Source of the DNA: Streptomyces griseocarneus
Lineage (GTDB): Bacteria > Actinomycetota > Actinomycetes > Streptomycetales > Streptomycetaceae
Reading direction: 5' to 3'
Length of the DNA: 61,570 bases
NCBI RefSeq assembly: GCF_014655595.1
Contig: NZ_BNBL01000021.1
Span: 1-61,570, forward strand
Position 1 is the stretch's first letter, and each line of letters opens with the position of its first letter. The notes below the pieces were generated by a model. It had not been told where the DNA came from. It made no database searches and saw nothing but the letters and a program-made list of their open reading frames with translations. The position numbers were made by a program, and so were the translations under genes. This document shows positions 20,301 through 29,069 of this stretch, in pieces.

Positions 20301-22359
20301 CGGCGACGCCTTCGCCTCCGGCGGCTCGGCCGGCTACGACCACAAGGGCATGGGCATCACCGCCCGCGGCGCCTGGGAGTCGGTCAAGCGCCACTTCCGC
20401 GAGCTGGGCCACAACACCCAGACCGAGGACTTCACGGTCGTCGGCGTCGGCGACATGTCCGGTGACGTGTTCGGCAACGGCATGCTGCTCTCCGAGCACA
20501 TCCGCCTGGTCGCCGCCTTCGACCACCGGCACATCTTCCTCGACCCGACCCCGGACGCGGCCGTCTCCTACGCCGAGCGCCGCCGCCTGTTCGAGCTGCC
20601 GCGCTCCTCCTGGGCCGACTACGACACCTCCCTGCTGTCGGCGGGCGGTGGCATCCACCCGCGCACGGCCAAGTCGATCCCGGTCAACGCCCACGTGCGC
20701 AAGGCCCTCGGCATCGAGCCGGGCGTCACGAAGATGACCCCCGCCGAGCTGATGAAGACCATCCTCAGCTCGCCGGTCGACCTGCTGTGGAACGGCGGCA
20801 TCGGCACGTACGTCAAGGCGTCCACCGAGTCGCACGCCGACGTGGGCGACAAGGCCAACGACGCCATCCGCGTCGACGGCCAGGACCTTCGGGTCAAGGT
20901 CGTCGGCGAGGGCGGCAACCTGGGCCTGACCCAGCTCGGCCGCATCGAGTTCGCGCTGTCCGGCGGACCGGAGTCCACCGGCGGCCGGATCAACACCGAC
21001 GCCATCGACAACAGCGCCGGCGTGGACACCTCCGACCACGAGGTGAACATCAAGATCCTGCTCAACGCCCTCGTCATCGACGGCGACATGACCGTCAAGC
21101 AGCGCAACAAGCTGCTGGCGGAGATGACCGACGAGGTCGGTGAGCTGGTGCTGCGCAACAACTACGCGCAGAACGTCGCCCTGGCCAACGGCGTGACCCA
21201 GGCCCCCAGCCTGCTCCACGCCCACCAGCGGGTCATGCGCAGGCTCACCCGCGACGGCCACCTGGACCGCGCGCTGGAGTTCCTGCCCAGCGACCGGCAG
21301 ATCCGCGAGCGGCTGTCCGCCGGCCGCGGGCTGACCCAGCCCGAGCTGGCCGTCCTCCTCGCCTACATCAAGATCACCGCGGCCGAGGAGCTGCTCACCA
21401 CCGAGCTGCCCGACGACCCGTACCTGCAGCGGCTGCTCTACGCCTACTTCCCGCAGGCGCTGCGCCAGTCGTTCGGCGAGCAGATCGACAGCCACGCGCT
21501 GCGCCGCGAGATCGTCACCACCGTCCTGGTCAACGACACCGTCAACACCGGCGGTTCGACGTTCCTGCACCGCCTGCGGGAGGAGACCGGGGCCTCGCTG
21601 GAGGAGATCGTCCGGGCGCAGACCGCGGCCCGTGAGATCTTCGGCCTCAACGCCGTGTGGGACGCCGTCGAGGCGCTGGACAACGCGGTCTCCGCCGACG
21701 TCCAGACCCGCATCCGGCTGCACTCGCGCCGTCTGGTCGAGCGCGGCACGCGCTGGCTGCTCAACAACCGGCCGCAGCCGCTGCAGCTGGCGGAGACCAT
21801 CGAGTTCTTCCGCGACGGCGTGGACGCGGTCTGGGCCGAGCTGCCCAAGCTGCTGCGCGGCGCCGACATGGAGTGGTGGCAGTCCATCCACGACGAGCTC
21901 GTCGCCGCCGAGGTGCCCGACGAGCTGGCGGTCAAGGTCGCCGGCTTCTCGTCCGCCTTCCCGGCGCTCGACATCGTCGCCACCGCCGACCGCACGGGCA
22001 AGCAGCCGCTGGACGTGGCCGAGGTCTACTACGACCTGGCCGACCGGCTGCACATCAGCCAGCTGATGGACCGGATCATCGAGCTGCCGCGCTCCGACCG
22101 CTGGCAGTCCATGGCCCGTGCCTCCATCCGTGAGGACCTCTACGCCGCCCACGCGGCGCTCACCGCCGAGGTCCTGTCGGCCGGCAACGGCGCCTCCACG
22201 CCGGAGGAGCGGTTCCGGGAGTGGGAGGAGCGCAACGCCGCGATCCTGACCCGGGCGCGCACCACGCTGGACGAGATCCGCGGCTCGGACGCCTTCGACC
22301 TGGCCAACCTGTCGGTGGCGATGCGCACGATGCGCACGCTGCTGCGCACGCACGGCTGA
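17347..22359 (+). CDS. NAD-specific glutamate dehydrogenase, giant (180-kDa) class
   Basis: Catalyses oxidative deamination of glutamate to 2-oxoglutarate with NAD. At 1670 residues it belongs to the 180-kDa class first described in Streptomyces clavuligerus. A long N-terminal regulatory part with ACT-like segments (about 1-700) precedes the catalytic core, where GGLRWSDRREDFRTE and VGAKGGFVGK (about residues 865-905) and GVGDMSGDVFGNGM (about 1035-1050) are the substrate and cofactor signatures; a long helical C-terminal domain follows. ATG at 17347 was preferred to 17293 because AGGAG and AGAGGA lie just upstream. A His/Ser/Pro-rich loop near residues 300-320 looks variable. Confidence 0.93.
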   Translation: MQTKLDEAKADLLERAARVAETGPAGGPRPGGPQGEGGVDHETMTAYLQRYYLHTAPEDLTGRDPVDIYGAAMSHYRLAEQRPQGTANVRVHTPTVEENGWTSSHSVVEVVTDDMPFLVDSVTNELSRQNRGIHVVIHPQVIVRRDLTGRLLEVLGSACDAHGAGTGTDAEPPHDALVESWIHVEIDRETDRDDLKQIAADLVRVLNDVRETVEDWGKMRDAALRIADGLADEPTDDIPRTELDEARELLRWLAADHFTFLGYREYDLTKVDTDGDEEDVLTAVPGTGLGILRSDPSHTPDGHHDGHHAPLSRPSSPSFSRLPADARAKAREHKLLVLTKANSRATVHRPSYLDYVGVKKFDAEGNVVGERRFLGLFSSAAYTESVRRVPVIRRKVAKVLADAGFSPDSHDGRDLLQILETYPRDELFQTPSDQLRAIATSVLYLQERRRLRLYLRRDEYGRYYSALVYLPRDRYTTGVRLRLIDILKEELGGSSVDFTAWNTESVLSRLHFVVRVEPGATLPDLSDADVERIEGRLVEAARSWADGFAETLTAEVGEERAAELLRRYGQAFPEGYKADHNPRSAVSDLGHLEQLTMAGGDRDFELSLYEPVGAKPGERRFKIYRTGEPVSLSAVLPVLHRLGVEVVDERPYELRCSDRTTAWIYDFGLRLPENIVGDDARTRFQEAFAAVWTGAAENDNFNNLVLRAGLDWRQAMVLRAYAKYLRQAGTTFSQAYMEDTLSNNVHTTRLLVNLFEARMSPALQRAGNELIDGLEEELDGALDQVASLDEDRILRSFLTVIKATLRTNHFQRDADGAPRPYLSIKLDPQAIPDLPAPRPAFEIWVYSPRVEGVHLRFGKVARGGLRWSDRREDFRTEVLGLVKAQMVKNTVIVPVGAKGGFVGKQLPDPSVDRDAWLAEGIASYKTFISGLLDITDNMVGGEVVPPKDVVRHDEDDTYLVVAADKGTATFSDIANEVAQSYGFWLGDAFASGGSAGYDHKGMGITARGAWESVKRHFRELGHNTQTEDFTVVGVGDMSGDVFGNGMLLSEHIRLVAAFDHRHIFLDPTPDAAVSYAERRRLFELPRSSWADYDTSLLSAGGGIHPRTAKSIPVNAHVRKALGIEPGVTKMTPAELMKTILSSPVDLLWNGGIGTYVKASTESHADVGDKANDAIRVDGQDLRVKVVGEGGNLGLTQLGRIEFALSGGPESTGGRINTDAIDNSAGVDTSDHEVNIKILLNALVIDGDMTVKQRNKLLAEMTDEVGELVLRNNYAQNVALANGVTQAPSLLHAHQRVMRRLTRDGHLDRALEFLPSDRQIRERLSAGRGLTQPELAVLLAYIKITAAEELLTTELPDDPYLQRLLYAYFPQALRQSFGEQIDSHALRREIVTTVLVNDTVNTGGSTFLHRLREETGASLEEIVRAQTAAREIFGLNAVWDAVEALDNAVSADVQTRIRLHSRRLVERGTRWLLNNRPQPLQLAETIEFFRDGVDAVWAELPKLLRGADMEWWQSIHDELVAAEVPDELAVKVAGFSSAFPALDIVATADRTGKQPLDVAEVYYDLADRLHISQLMDRIIELPRSDRWQSMARASIREDLYAAHAALTAEVLSAGNGASTPEERFREWEERNAAILTRARTTLDEIRGSDAFDLANLSVAMRTMRTLLRTHG

Positions 22360-22382
22360 GGCGCGGCCTCCGCATCGGTATG

Positions 22383-22423
22383 AAAGGGGCGGCTCCGGGG
22401 AAAACCCCCGGAGTCGCCCCTTT
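22383..22423 (+). terminator. Terminator hairpin after glutamate dehydrogenase
   Basis: A long stem formed by 22383-22400 and 22405-22423, with one G-T pair or bulge and an AAAA loop. The outer AAA/TTT pairs leave a short T run at the end. It sits between the dehydrogenase stop and the start of the glycan locus. Confidence 0.8.
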
Positions 22424-22442
22424 CGCATGCTAAGAGAGACGG

Positions 22443-23618
22443 ATGACAGTCGTTCCACGGCTTGTTTCCCGCCCGCCACGGCTCGTTTCCCTCCCCGCCC
22501 GTCGCGAGACGGCCGTCGCGGTGGCCCTCCACCTGGCCGTGGCAGCCGTCGGCTTCGCCGTGCTGCTGCTGGTGAGCCACCACCTCGGGCACGGGGTGCA
22601 CTGGATCCTCCACCGCTGGGACAGCGGCAACTACCTGCGCGTCGCCGAGCGCGGGTACCCCGGCGCCATCGCCTACCGCCCCGACGGGACGCCCGAGTAC
22701 AGCCGGCTCGCCTTCTTCCCGCTCGTACCGGCCCTCATCCGTGCCACGCACCTGCTGACCGCGCTTCCCTACGCGTACGCGGGCGTGCTCATCTCCTGGT
22801 GCGCCGCCGCGGTGGCCGCGGCCGGGGTGTTCGTGCTCGTACGGGCGGCCGGGGGGAGCGCGGGCGCCGGGTACGCGTGCGTGGCGCTGTGGTCCTGCTC
22901 GCCGTACGCCTTCGCGCTGTGGGTGCCGTACTCCGAGGCGGTCTTCAGCGCGCTGCTGGTGTGGGCCCTGGTGGCCCTGCTGGCGACCCGCTGGCTGACG
23001 GCCGGGGTGCTGTGCGCGCTGGCCGGCGCCGTCAGACCCACGGCCACGGTCCTCATCGCGACGCTCGCGCTGGCGGCGGGCTGGGCGGTGCTGCGGGGGC
23101 GGGACGGCTGGCGGCCGTGGGCGGCGCTGGCGCTGGCGCCGCTGGGGCTGCTGGCCGGGTGGCTGTTCCTGGGCAGCAGGGTGGGCCGCTGGGACGGCTG
23201 GTTCGAGGCGGAGCGGGCCTGGGGGCAGTCCTTCGACTTCGGCGTCGGCACGGTCCGGTTCCTGTGGGAGGTCCTCCTCTACCGGGACGGACAGGCCGGG
23301 GACGTACGGCACGTGGCCGTCGTCGCGGTGGTGCTGCTGACGGCGGTCGGGGCGCTGGCCCTGGCGCTGGACCGGAGCGTGCCCTGGCAGCTGGCCGCGC
23401 TGGTCGCCGCGGCCTGGCTGCTGATGATGGGAACGCCCGGCTCGCAGTTCTCGAAGCCACGCTTCATGCTGCCGTTCCTGCCGGTTCTGCTGCTGTTGGT
23501 GGCCAGGCCGCTCGCGCGTGTTCCGCTTGGGGTGCGGTGCTGTCTCTACGGTGGAGGTGCGGTGGTCTCGGGGTGGTACGCGGCCGGCTTGCTCGTACTG
23601 TTCGACGGCTCGCCATGA
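22443..23618 (+). CDS. GT-C membrane mannosyltransferase-like protein (PIG-V-like)
   Basis: A 391-residue polytopic protein with about nine hydrophobic segments. The first extracytoplasmic loop contains HRWDSGNYLRVAERGYP (about residues 57-73), resembling the W-D-x-x-x-Y-x-x-x-A-x-x-G-Y pattern of PIG-V-type GT-C mannosyltransferases, which use polyprenol-phosphate sugars. The donor and acceptor are not known. It opens the glycan locus 83 bases after the dehydrogenase, with the terminator hairpin between, and its last 73 bases overlap the convergent gtrA-like gene. Confidence 0.8.
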   Translation: MTVVPRLVSRPPRLVSLPARRETAVAVALHLAVAAVGFAVLLLVSHHLGHGVHWILHRWDSGNYLRVAERGYPGAIAYRPDGTPEYSRLAFFPLVPALIRATHLLTALPYAYAGVLISWCAAAVAAAGVFVLVRAAGGSAGAGYACVALWSCSPYAFALWVPYSEAVFSALLVWALVALLATRWLTAGVLCALAGAVRPTATVLIATLALAAGWAVLRGRDGWRPWAALALAPLGLLAGWLFLGSRVGRWDGWFEAERAWGQSFDFGVGTVRFLWEVLLYRDGQAGDVRHVAVVAVVLLTAVGALALALDRSVPWQLAALVAAAWLLMMGTPGSQFSKPRFMLPFLPVLLLLVARPLARVPLGVRCCLYGGGAVVSGWYAAGLLVLFDGSP

Positions 23619-24130
23619 CCTCCGTCGCCCGCCGCGCCGCCGTGCCCGGGCTCGTGCCGCGTGACGTGGCCGGGCAGGGCGCGGAACACCCAGGCCCGGT
23701 AGGACCAGAAGCGGAACAGGGTGGCCGTGGCGATGCCCAGGAACTTGAAGACGTTGCTGAGGAAGGGGCTCGCCCATCCGAAGCCGTAGGTGGCGGCGTA
23801 GAGGATGCCGTTCTCGATGACCAGGCCGACGCCGCTGAAGGCGGCGAAGAGGAAGACCTCCCTGCTGCGGTGGCCCTTGTCGCGGTCCCGGTAGGTGAAG
23901 TAGCGCAGGCCGAGGTAGTTGAAGGCGATGGCCACGGTGGTCGCGATGACGCTGCAGCGCACCACCGGCAGACCGGTGGCCCCCCGGCACACGTTGAAGA
24001 CGCCGAGGTTGACGAAGATCCCCAGGCCGCCCACCGTGCCGAACTTCGCGAATTCGTGAACGAGCGCCATCAGGCGGTCGCGGCCACGCGCGCGTGTGGC
24101 CCTCGTCCCTCTCGATGGTGTCGGTCGCAA
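23546..24130 (-). CDS. GtrA-like membrane protein
   Basis: Small four-helix membrane protein of the GtrA/DPMS3 family, thought to help flip or present polyprenol-phosphate-linked sugars. The core FGTVGGLGIFVNLGVFN, NYLGLRYFTYRDRDK and FLGIATATLFRFWSYRAWVF is typical. At 194 residues it exceeds the usual 120-150 because of an N-terminal extension and a 40-residue hydrophilic tail. The TTG at 24130 is chosen because GGGAG lies 6 bases upstream; ATG at 24070 is a reasonable alternative. The gene is divergent from the nucleotidyltransferase gene and its 3' end overlaps the mannosyltransferase-like gene by 73 bases. Confidence 0.82.
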   Translation of the reverse strand: MRPTPSRGTRATRARGRDRLMALVHEFAKFGTVGGLGIFVNLGVFNVCRGATGLPVVRCSVIATTVAIAFNYLGLRYFTYRDRDKGHRSREVFLFAAFSGVGLVIENGILYAATYGFGWASPFLSNVFKFLGIATATLFRFWSYRAWVFRALPGHVTRHEPGHGGAAGDGGHGEPSNSTSKPAAYHPETTAPPP

Positions 24131-24253
24131 GGGCTTCTCCCGATACGGTCGCCACGCCTAGCGGACATTTCACGTAGACAACCGATTGTAGTGTAAATTG
24201 CCGCAAAAAATGACGCAGTGCGATGAGGCGAACACAACGGGCGAGGAACTGGC

Positions 24254-25333
24254 ATGACAGAGGCGGTACTGCTCGTCGGCGGCAAGGGCACTCGGCTCCA
24301 GCCGCTCACCATCAACACGCCCAAGCCCATGGTCCCCGCGGCGGGGGTGCCCTTCCTCGCCCACCAGCTGGCCCGCGCGAGAGCTGCCGGGGTCGACCAC
24401 GTGGTGCTCGCCACCTCCTACCTCGCCGAGGTCTTCGAGCCCTACTTCGGCGACGGCTCCGCCCACGGCCTGCGGCTCACCTACGTCACCGAGGACGAGC
24501 CGCTCGGCACGGGCGGCGCCATCCGCCACGCCGCCCGCGCACTGACCTGCGGGCCGTTCGAGCCCGTCCTGGTCTTCAACGGCGACATCCTCACCGGCCT
24601 CGACATCCGGGACCTGCTCCTGCGCCACGAACGGGCGCAGGCCGACGTCACCCTCCACCTGACGCGGGTGGCGTCCCCCGGCGCCTACGGGCTCGTGCCC
24701 ACCGACGCCGACGGCCGGGTCCTCGCCTTCACCGAGAAGCCGCAGCGGCCCGAGGAGATCGTCACCGACCAGGTCAACGCCGGCTGCTACGCCTTCCGGC
24801 GCGAGGTGATCGACGCCATTCCCGGCGACCGCCCGGTCTCCGTCGAACGGGAGACCTTCCCCGGCCTGCTCGCCGACGGCGCGCTGCTGCACGGCGTGGT
24901 CGACGCCTCGTACTGGCTGGACGTCGGCCGACCCGCCTCCTTCGTCCAGGCCTCCGCCGACCTCGTCCGCGGCATCGTCCGCTCCCCGGCCGTCCCGGGG
25001 GAGCCCGGCGAACACCTCGTGCTGCCCGGCGCCCGCGTCGAGCCCGGAGCCCGGATCGGCGGCGGCACCGTCGTCGGCTCCGGCGCCCACATCGCGGCCG
25101 GCGCCGACGTCCAGGGCTCCGTCATCCTCGACGGCGCCCGCATCGAGGCGGACGCGCGCGTACACGCCTCCATGGTGGGCAGCCGCGCCCGGGTGGGCCC
25201 GCGGACCGTGCTCGACGGCGCGGTGATCGGCGACCACTCCCGGATCGGCGCGGACAACGAACTGCGCGAGGGGGCCCGCATCTGGTGCGGCACGGCCATC
25301 CCCGACGCCGCCATCCGCTTCTCCGCCGTGTGA
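24254..25333 (+). CDS. Sugar-1-phosphate nucleotidyltransferase (probable mannose-1-phosphate guanylyltransferase)
   Basis: Makes an NDP-sugar, probably GDP-mannose, from sugar-1-phosphate and NTP. The 359-residue protein has the nucleotide-binding signature LLVGGKGTRLQPLT (residues 6-19) and KPMVPAAG, the catalytic region VFNGDIL (about 111-117) and FTEKPQ, and a C-terminal left-handed beta-helix of hexapeptide-like repeats (about 255-355). ATG at 24254 has GAGGAA 6 bases upstream. Context with a polyprenol-phosphate-mannose-type synthase favours GDP-mannose, but glucose-1-phosphate specificity cannot be excluded. Confidence 0.85.
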   Translation: MTEAVLLVGGKGTRLQPLTINTPKPMVPAAGVPFLAHQLARARAAGVDHVVLATSYLAEVFEPYFGDGSAHGLRLTYVTEDEPLGTGGAIRHAARALTCGPFEPVLVFNGDILTGLDIRDLLLRHERAQADVTLHLTRVASPGAYGLVPTDADGRVLAFTEKPQRPEEIVTDQVNAGCYAFRREVIDAIPGDRPVSVERETFPGLLADGALLHGVVDASYWLDVGRPASFVQASADLVRGIVRSPAVPGEPGEHLVLPGARVEPGARIGGGTVVGSGAHIAAGADVQGSVILDGARIEADARVHASMVGSRARVGPRTVLDGAVIGDHSRIGADNELREGARIWCGTAIPDAAIRFSAV

Positions 25334-25404
25334 CCCCCGCTCCCGTCCGTCCTCCACCGGTCGTGGTCATCTCCGCCGGTCGTACCGACAAGGAACCGCC
25401 GCCC

Positions 25405-26220
25405 ATGAGCGTTCACCGCCGCACCGCCCCCGCGACACCGCTCCCCGCGGAATGGGGCCGCACCCCCCTGACCGTGGTGATGCCCACCTACAACGAGGCG
25501 CAGAACCTGCCCACCATGGCCGAGGCGCTGATGGCCCTGCCGCTGCCGGGCCTGCGCCTGCTGGTCGTCGACGACAGCAGCCCCGACGGCACCGGCACCA
25601 TCGCCGAGCAGCTCGCCGAGAAGTACAACGAACTCGGCCGCACCCGCATGGACGTCCTGCACCGCACCGCCAAGGACGGCCTCGGCCGCGCCTACGCCGC
25701 CGGAATGGACCGGGCGGTCGGCGAGGGCGCCGCCTACGTCCTGCAGATGGACGCCGACGGCAGCCATCCCGCCGACCGGATCGCCGAGATGCTCGGCGTC
25801 GCCCTGGCCACCGGCGCGGACGTCGTCGTCGGCAGCCGGTACGTGCCCGGCGGCACCCTCTCCGACGCCTGGGGCACCCACCGCAAGCTGCTCTCGCGCT
25901 GGGCCAACGCCTACGCCAGCGGCATCCTCGGCACCCGCGTCCGCGACATCACCGGCGGCTTCAACCTCTGGAGCGCACAGGCGCTGCGCGCCATCGACCT
26001 CGCCTCCGTCGACAGCGCCGGCTACAGCTTCCAGGTCGAGATGAAGTACCGCGCGCTGAAGGCCGGCTTCACCGTCGTGGAGGTGCCGATCCACTTCGAG
26101 GACCGCACCGCCGGGGAGTCGAAGATGAACCTGACGGTCCAGCTCGAGTCCGTCGCCATGCCCTGGCGGCTGCGGTCGAAGGCGCTGCGCGCGGCGAAGC
26201 CCGGCAAGCGCACCCGCTGA
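25405..26220 (+). CDS. Polyprenol-phosphate mannose synthase-like GT2
   Basis: Transfers mannose from GDP-mannose to polyprenol phosphate on the inner face of the membrane. The 271-residue GT2 domain shows VVMPTYNEAQNLP, VVDDSSPDGT, the metal-binding MDADGSHP, GSRYVPGG and GYSFQVEMKYRALKAGF, close to Ppm1/DPM1. No C-terminal membrane segment is present, so it is a soluble, membrane-associated form. ATG at 25405 has AAGGAA upstream. It starts 71 bases after the nucleotidyltransferase stop, so donor sugar and lipid-linked sugar are made by adjacent genes. Confidence 0.9.
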   Translation: MSVHRRTAPATPLPAEWGRTPLTVVMPTYNEAQNLPTMAEALMALPLPGLRLLVVDDSSPDGTGTIAEQLAEKYNELGRTRMDVLHRTAKDGLGRAYAAGMDRAVGEGAAYVLQMDADGSHPADRIAEMLGVALATGADVVVGSRYVPGGTLSDAWGTHRKLLSRWANAYASGILGTRVRDITGGFNLWSAQALRAIDLASVDSAGYSFQVEMKYRALKAGFTVVEVPIHFEDRTAGESKMNLTVQLESVAMPWRLRSKALRAAKPGKRTR

Positions 26221-26223
26221 CCC

Positions 26224-27738
26224 GTGACCCGGACCGCCCCGCCCCTCGCCGTGCGCGCCGCACGGCGGTCGGCCGCCGCCGCCGTCGTCCTGCTGACGGT
26301 CCTGCTGCTGCTCATGGTGGTGCGGCTGCCGTGGTCCGGCGACCTCGGCATGCACGGGGCGGTCCTCGAGCGGCTGCGCGCCGACCTCCTCCATCCGGGC
26401 AACCCCCTGGTGGACGAGGACACCGACAGCCCGTACTACTCGCCCTGGACGGTGGCGCTGGCGCTGGTCGCGACGGTGGGGGGCTGGAGCACCTTCGCGG
26501 TGCTGCGGCTGGCCGCGCTGGCGGGCCTCGTCCTGCTGGGCACGGGGACCGCCGCCTTCGTACGGACGTTCACCCGGAGGCGGGCGGCGGTGCCGCTCGC
26601 GCTGCTGTGCGTGCTGCTGCTGTACGGGGTGCGGCTGTTCGCGTGGAGCGGGGTGCCGGGCCTCACCTCGCTCTGCCTGACGCTGGCCTACCCCAGCACC
26701 TTCGCCCTCGGGCTCGCCCTCCACCTGTGGGCGCTGCTGCGGCGGGCCCTGGCCGGGGCCTGGGGGCTCGCCGGGTTCCTGGCGCTGGGGGCGCTGCTGG
26801 CCGGGGTGCTGCTGTGCCATCAGTTCACGGGAGCGGTCGCGGTGCTGGGCGCGGTGGCCGTGCTGCTGGGCGCCCGGCCGTGGCCGGGGAAGGTGGTGCG
26901 ACGGAGGGTGGCCGCCGGGGCCGCGGTGGCGCTGGCGCTGCCCCTGTGCTGGCCGTACTACCCCTTCCTCGCGCTGGCCGGCGGTGGCGGCCTGGACGCG
27001 ATCCACCGGCCTCTCTACGGCCATCTGGCACAGAAGTTCTGCCTGACCGGGCTGGGCGTGGTCGCCCTGGCGGCGCGCCTGCGGCGCGACCGCCGCGATC
27101 CCCTCGGGCTGCTGTTCGCGCTGAGCGCCGCGGTCTTCGCCGCCGGATGGGTGAGCGGGCACTACGCGTGGGGGCGGGTGCTGCCGGCCGTGCTGCTCTC
27201 CGCCCAGCTCGCGCTCGCGGTCGAGGTCGCGGAGGCGGCCGCACGCGGCGCGGGGGCGCGGCGGTGGCTGCCGGCCGTGGTGACGGGCGCGGCCCTGCTG
27301 GCGGGGGCGTGGACGCAGGCCGGCGTCCTGTCGTACGTCCTGCGCAAGGACGCCGTTCCCCCCGGGCTGCGCGACGTTCCGGCCGTCGCCCTCTGGCCGC
27401 GGTTCGGCTGGGCGGCGGCGAAGGTGCCCAAGCGCGCGACGGTGATGACGGACGACTACTACGCGCTGCGCACACTGCCCGCCTATGGCCCGTACACGGT
27501 GGCTCCCGCCTACCCCGATGCCTTCCTTCCCGACGAGAAGCGGCGCCGGGAGGCCACCCGGCGCTACTTCGCCCCTGCCACGACCCGGGCCGAACGGCTC
27601 GGCATCCTCAAGGAGTACGGCGTGCGATGGGTGCTGCAGAAGAACGGCGGAACGGGTCTCGCGCCCGGCGATCCCGCGCTGCGGGCGGCGGCGCGGGGGC
27701 CCGGCGGGTTCTCGCTGCTGGAGGTCGTCGACCGGTGA
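26224..27738 (+). CDS. Polytopic membrane protein, putative GT-C glycosyltransferase
   Basis: A 504-residue protein with about 10-11 hydrophobic helices and a C-terminal extracytoplasmic domain of about 130 residues (about 375-504: TVMTDDYYALRTLPAYG, EYGVRWVLQKNGG). An acidic loop after the first helix (PWSGDLGMHGAVLERLRADL) sits where GT-C enzymes have their catalytic Asp. I do not recognise a named family. GTG at 26224 is 3 bases after the preceding stop, and its end overlaps the next start by 4 bases (GTGA), so it belongs to the same operon. Confidence 0.7.
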   Translation: MTRTAPPLAVRAARRSAAAAVVLLTVLLLLMVVRLPWSGDLGMHGAVLERLRADLLHPGNPLVDEDTDSPYYSPWTVALALVATVGGWSTFAVLRLAALAGLVLLGTGTAAFVRTFTRRRAAVPLALLCVLLLYGVRLFAWSGVPGLTSLCLTLAYPSTFALGLALHLWALLRRALAGAWGLAGFLALGALLAGVLLCHQFTGAVAVLGAVAVLLGARPWPGKVVRRRVAAGAAVALALPLCWPYYPFLALAGGGGLDAIHRPLYGHLAQKFCLTGLGVVALAARLRRDRRDPLGLLFALSAAVFAAGWVSGHYAWGRVLPAVLLSAQLALAVEVAEAAARGAGARRWLPAVVTGAALLAGAWTQAGVLSYVLRKDAVPPGLRDVPAVALWPRFGWAAAKVPKRATVMTDDYYALRTLPAYGPYTVAPAYPDAFLPDEKRRREATRRYFAPATTRAERLGILKEYGVRWVLQKNGGTGLAPGDPALRAAARGPGGFSLLEVVDR

Positions 27739-29060
27739 ACGCCCCCTCCGAGCAGACGCGCGCCGGTTCCGGTTCCCCTTCCGGTTCCCCTTCCGATCCG
27801 GTGGCCGACGGATCCGGGCGCCCGGACGGCCTGGCCCGCCTGCTGCGCGCCAGGGCCTCGTGGCCGGTGCTGACGGCCGCGGTGCTGCTGTTCGTGCTGA
27901 GCTCGATCCGCCCGTACGCCAAGGACCGCATCGGCATCGACAACGCGGTCGTCGTGCGCGCGGCCCGGGCGCTGCTCGAGGGCGGCTCGCCGTACGCGGA
28001 CAGGCGGTTCCTGTACCTGCCGGGGGCCGTCTTCGCGGCACTGCCCCAGACGGTCCTCTCCGAGCGGGTGCTGTTCTACGCCGTTCCGGTGGTGACGGGC
28101 GCGCTGGTGGCGGCGGGGGCGGTGCTGGCACTGCGGATCTTCGACGTGCGGGCCGACAGCCGGCTGGCGGCGGCGACGGCGGTGGGGATCGCGTTGTTCC
28201 TGCCGTTCCACAGCCTGGTCTTCCTGGGCAACTGGACGGCGGCCTCGGTGGTGGCGTTCCCGGCGGCCCTGCTGCTGGCGCGGCGGGGAAGGTGGAGCGC
28301 GGCGGGCGCGGTGGTGGGCGCGGCGATCGCGCTCAAGCCGATGCTGGTGCCGCTGCTGCTGCTGTTCGTCCTGGCCCGGCGGTGGCGGGCGCTGGGATGG
28401 GCGGCGGCCGTCCTGGCCGGGGTGTCGCTGGCGGCGGCGTCGGCCATGCCCAGGCCCGGGCTGTTCTTCACCCGGACGCTGCCGTTCCTGCTGCACGGGC
28501 AGGACGCCTACGCGCGTCCGTTCGACGCCGCGTGGCCGTCCGTGCTGCCCCGGCTCGGGGTGCCGCAGCCGCCGGCGTTCGCGCTGGCCGTGCTGGCGGC
28601 GGTGGTGGTGCTGTACTGCGCCGGGCTGCGGTGGCGGAGCGGGGGTGAGGCGGGGGTCCGGCTGGTGGAGTGCGGGGCGCTGCTGATGCTGGCGGCGTTC
28701 GTGGTGTCGCGGCCGTCGTTCCTCAACTACGCGCTGGTCGTGGTGCCATCGCTGGTGGCGTCGGTGGTGGTGCGGGGGGCAGTGGTGCGGTCGGTGTGGT
28801 TCTGGATGCCGCTGGTGCCGCAGTTGGGCGGTGTGCCGTGGCCGGGGCTGGACTCGGCGCCGCGGCACGCGTTCAAGGACATCGTGATGTTCGGGGGGCT
28901 GGCGGCGGTGCTGGCGTTGGCGGCCTGGCGGGGACGGAACCGGGGGCGGAATCCGGGGCGGACCGGGGGTTTGGTTACTGTCCGTAGTGGTGATTACTCT
29001 CAGTATCGAGAATCGGCCGCCGCTGCCGGCGCCGCCGAGTCGCTGCCCGACCGGAAGTGA
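27735..29060 (+). CDS. GT87-like membrane mannosyltransferase
   Basis: A 441-residue polytopic protein resembling the GT87/DUF2029 family (alpha-mannosyltransferases such as mycobacterial PimE that use polyprenol-phosphate mannose). A loop with GIDNAVVVRAARALLEGGSPYADRRFLYLPG (in two parts, about residues 66-97) matches the family's D-x-x-x-Y-x-x-x-x-x-x-L-Y-P-P-like region. GTG at 27735 overlaps the previous stop by 4 bases. The last 30 or so codons (from about 28968) are markedly less GC-rich than the rest and may overlap a promoter for the next gene. Confidence 0.75.
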   Translation: MNAPSEQTRAGSGSPSGSPSDPVADGSGRPDGLARLLRARASWPVLTAAVLLFVLSSIRPYAKDRIGIDNAVVVRAARALLEGGSPYADRRFLYLPGAVFAALPQTVLSERVLFYAVPVVTGALVAAGAVLALRIFDVRADSRLAAATAVGIALFLPFHSLVFLGNWTAASVVAFPAALLLARRGRWSAAGAVVGAAIALKPMLVPLLLLFVLARRWRALGWAAAVLAGVSLAAASAMPRPGLFFTRTLPFLLHGQDAYARPFDAAWPSVLPRLGVPQPPAFALAVLAAVVVLYCAGLRWRSGGEAGVRLVECGALLMLAAFVVSRPSFLNYALVVVPSLVASVVVRGAVVRSVWFWMPLVPQLGGVPWPGLDSAPRHAFKDIVMFGGLAAVLALAAWRGRNRGRNPGRTGGLVTVRSGDYSQYRESAAAAGAAESLPDRK

Positions 29061-29069
29061 GGTGATCGT

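Noticed and set aside
17302..22479. 1725-codon minus-strand open frame opposite glutamate dehydrogenase
   Set aside because: It is the antisense frame of a well-supported gene, has no start signal and no recognisable motif.
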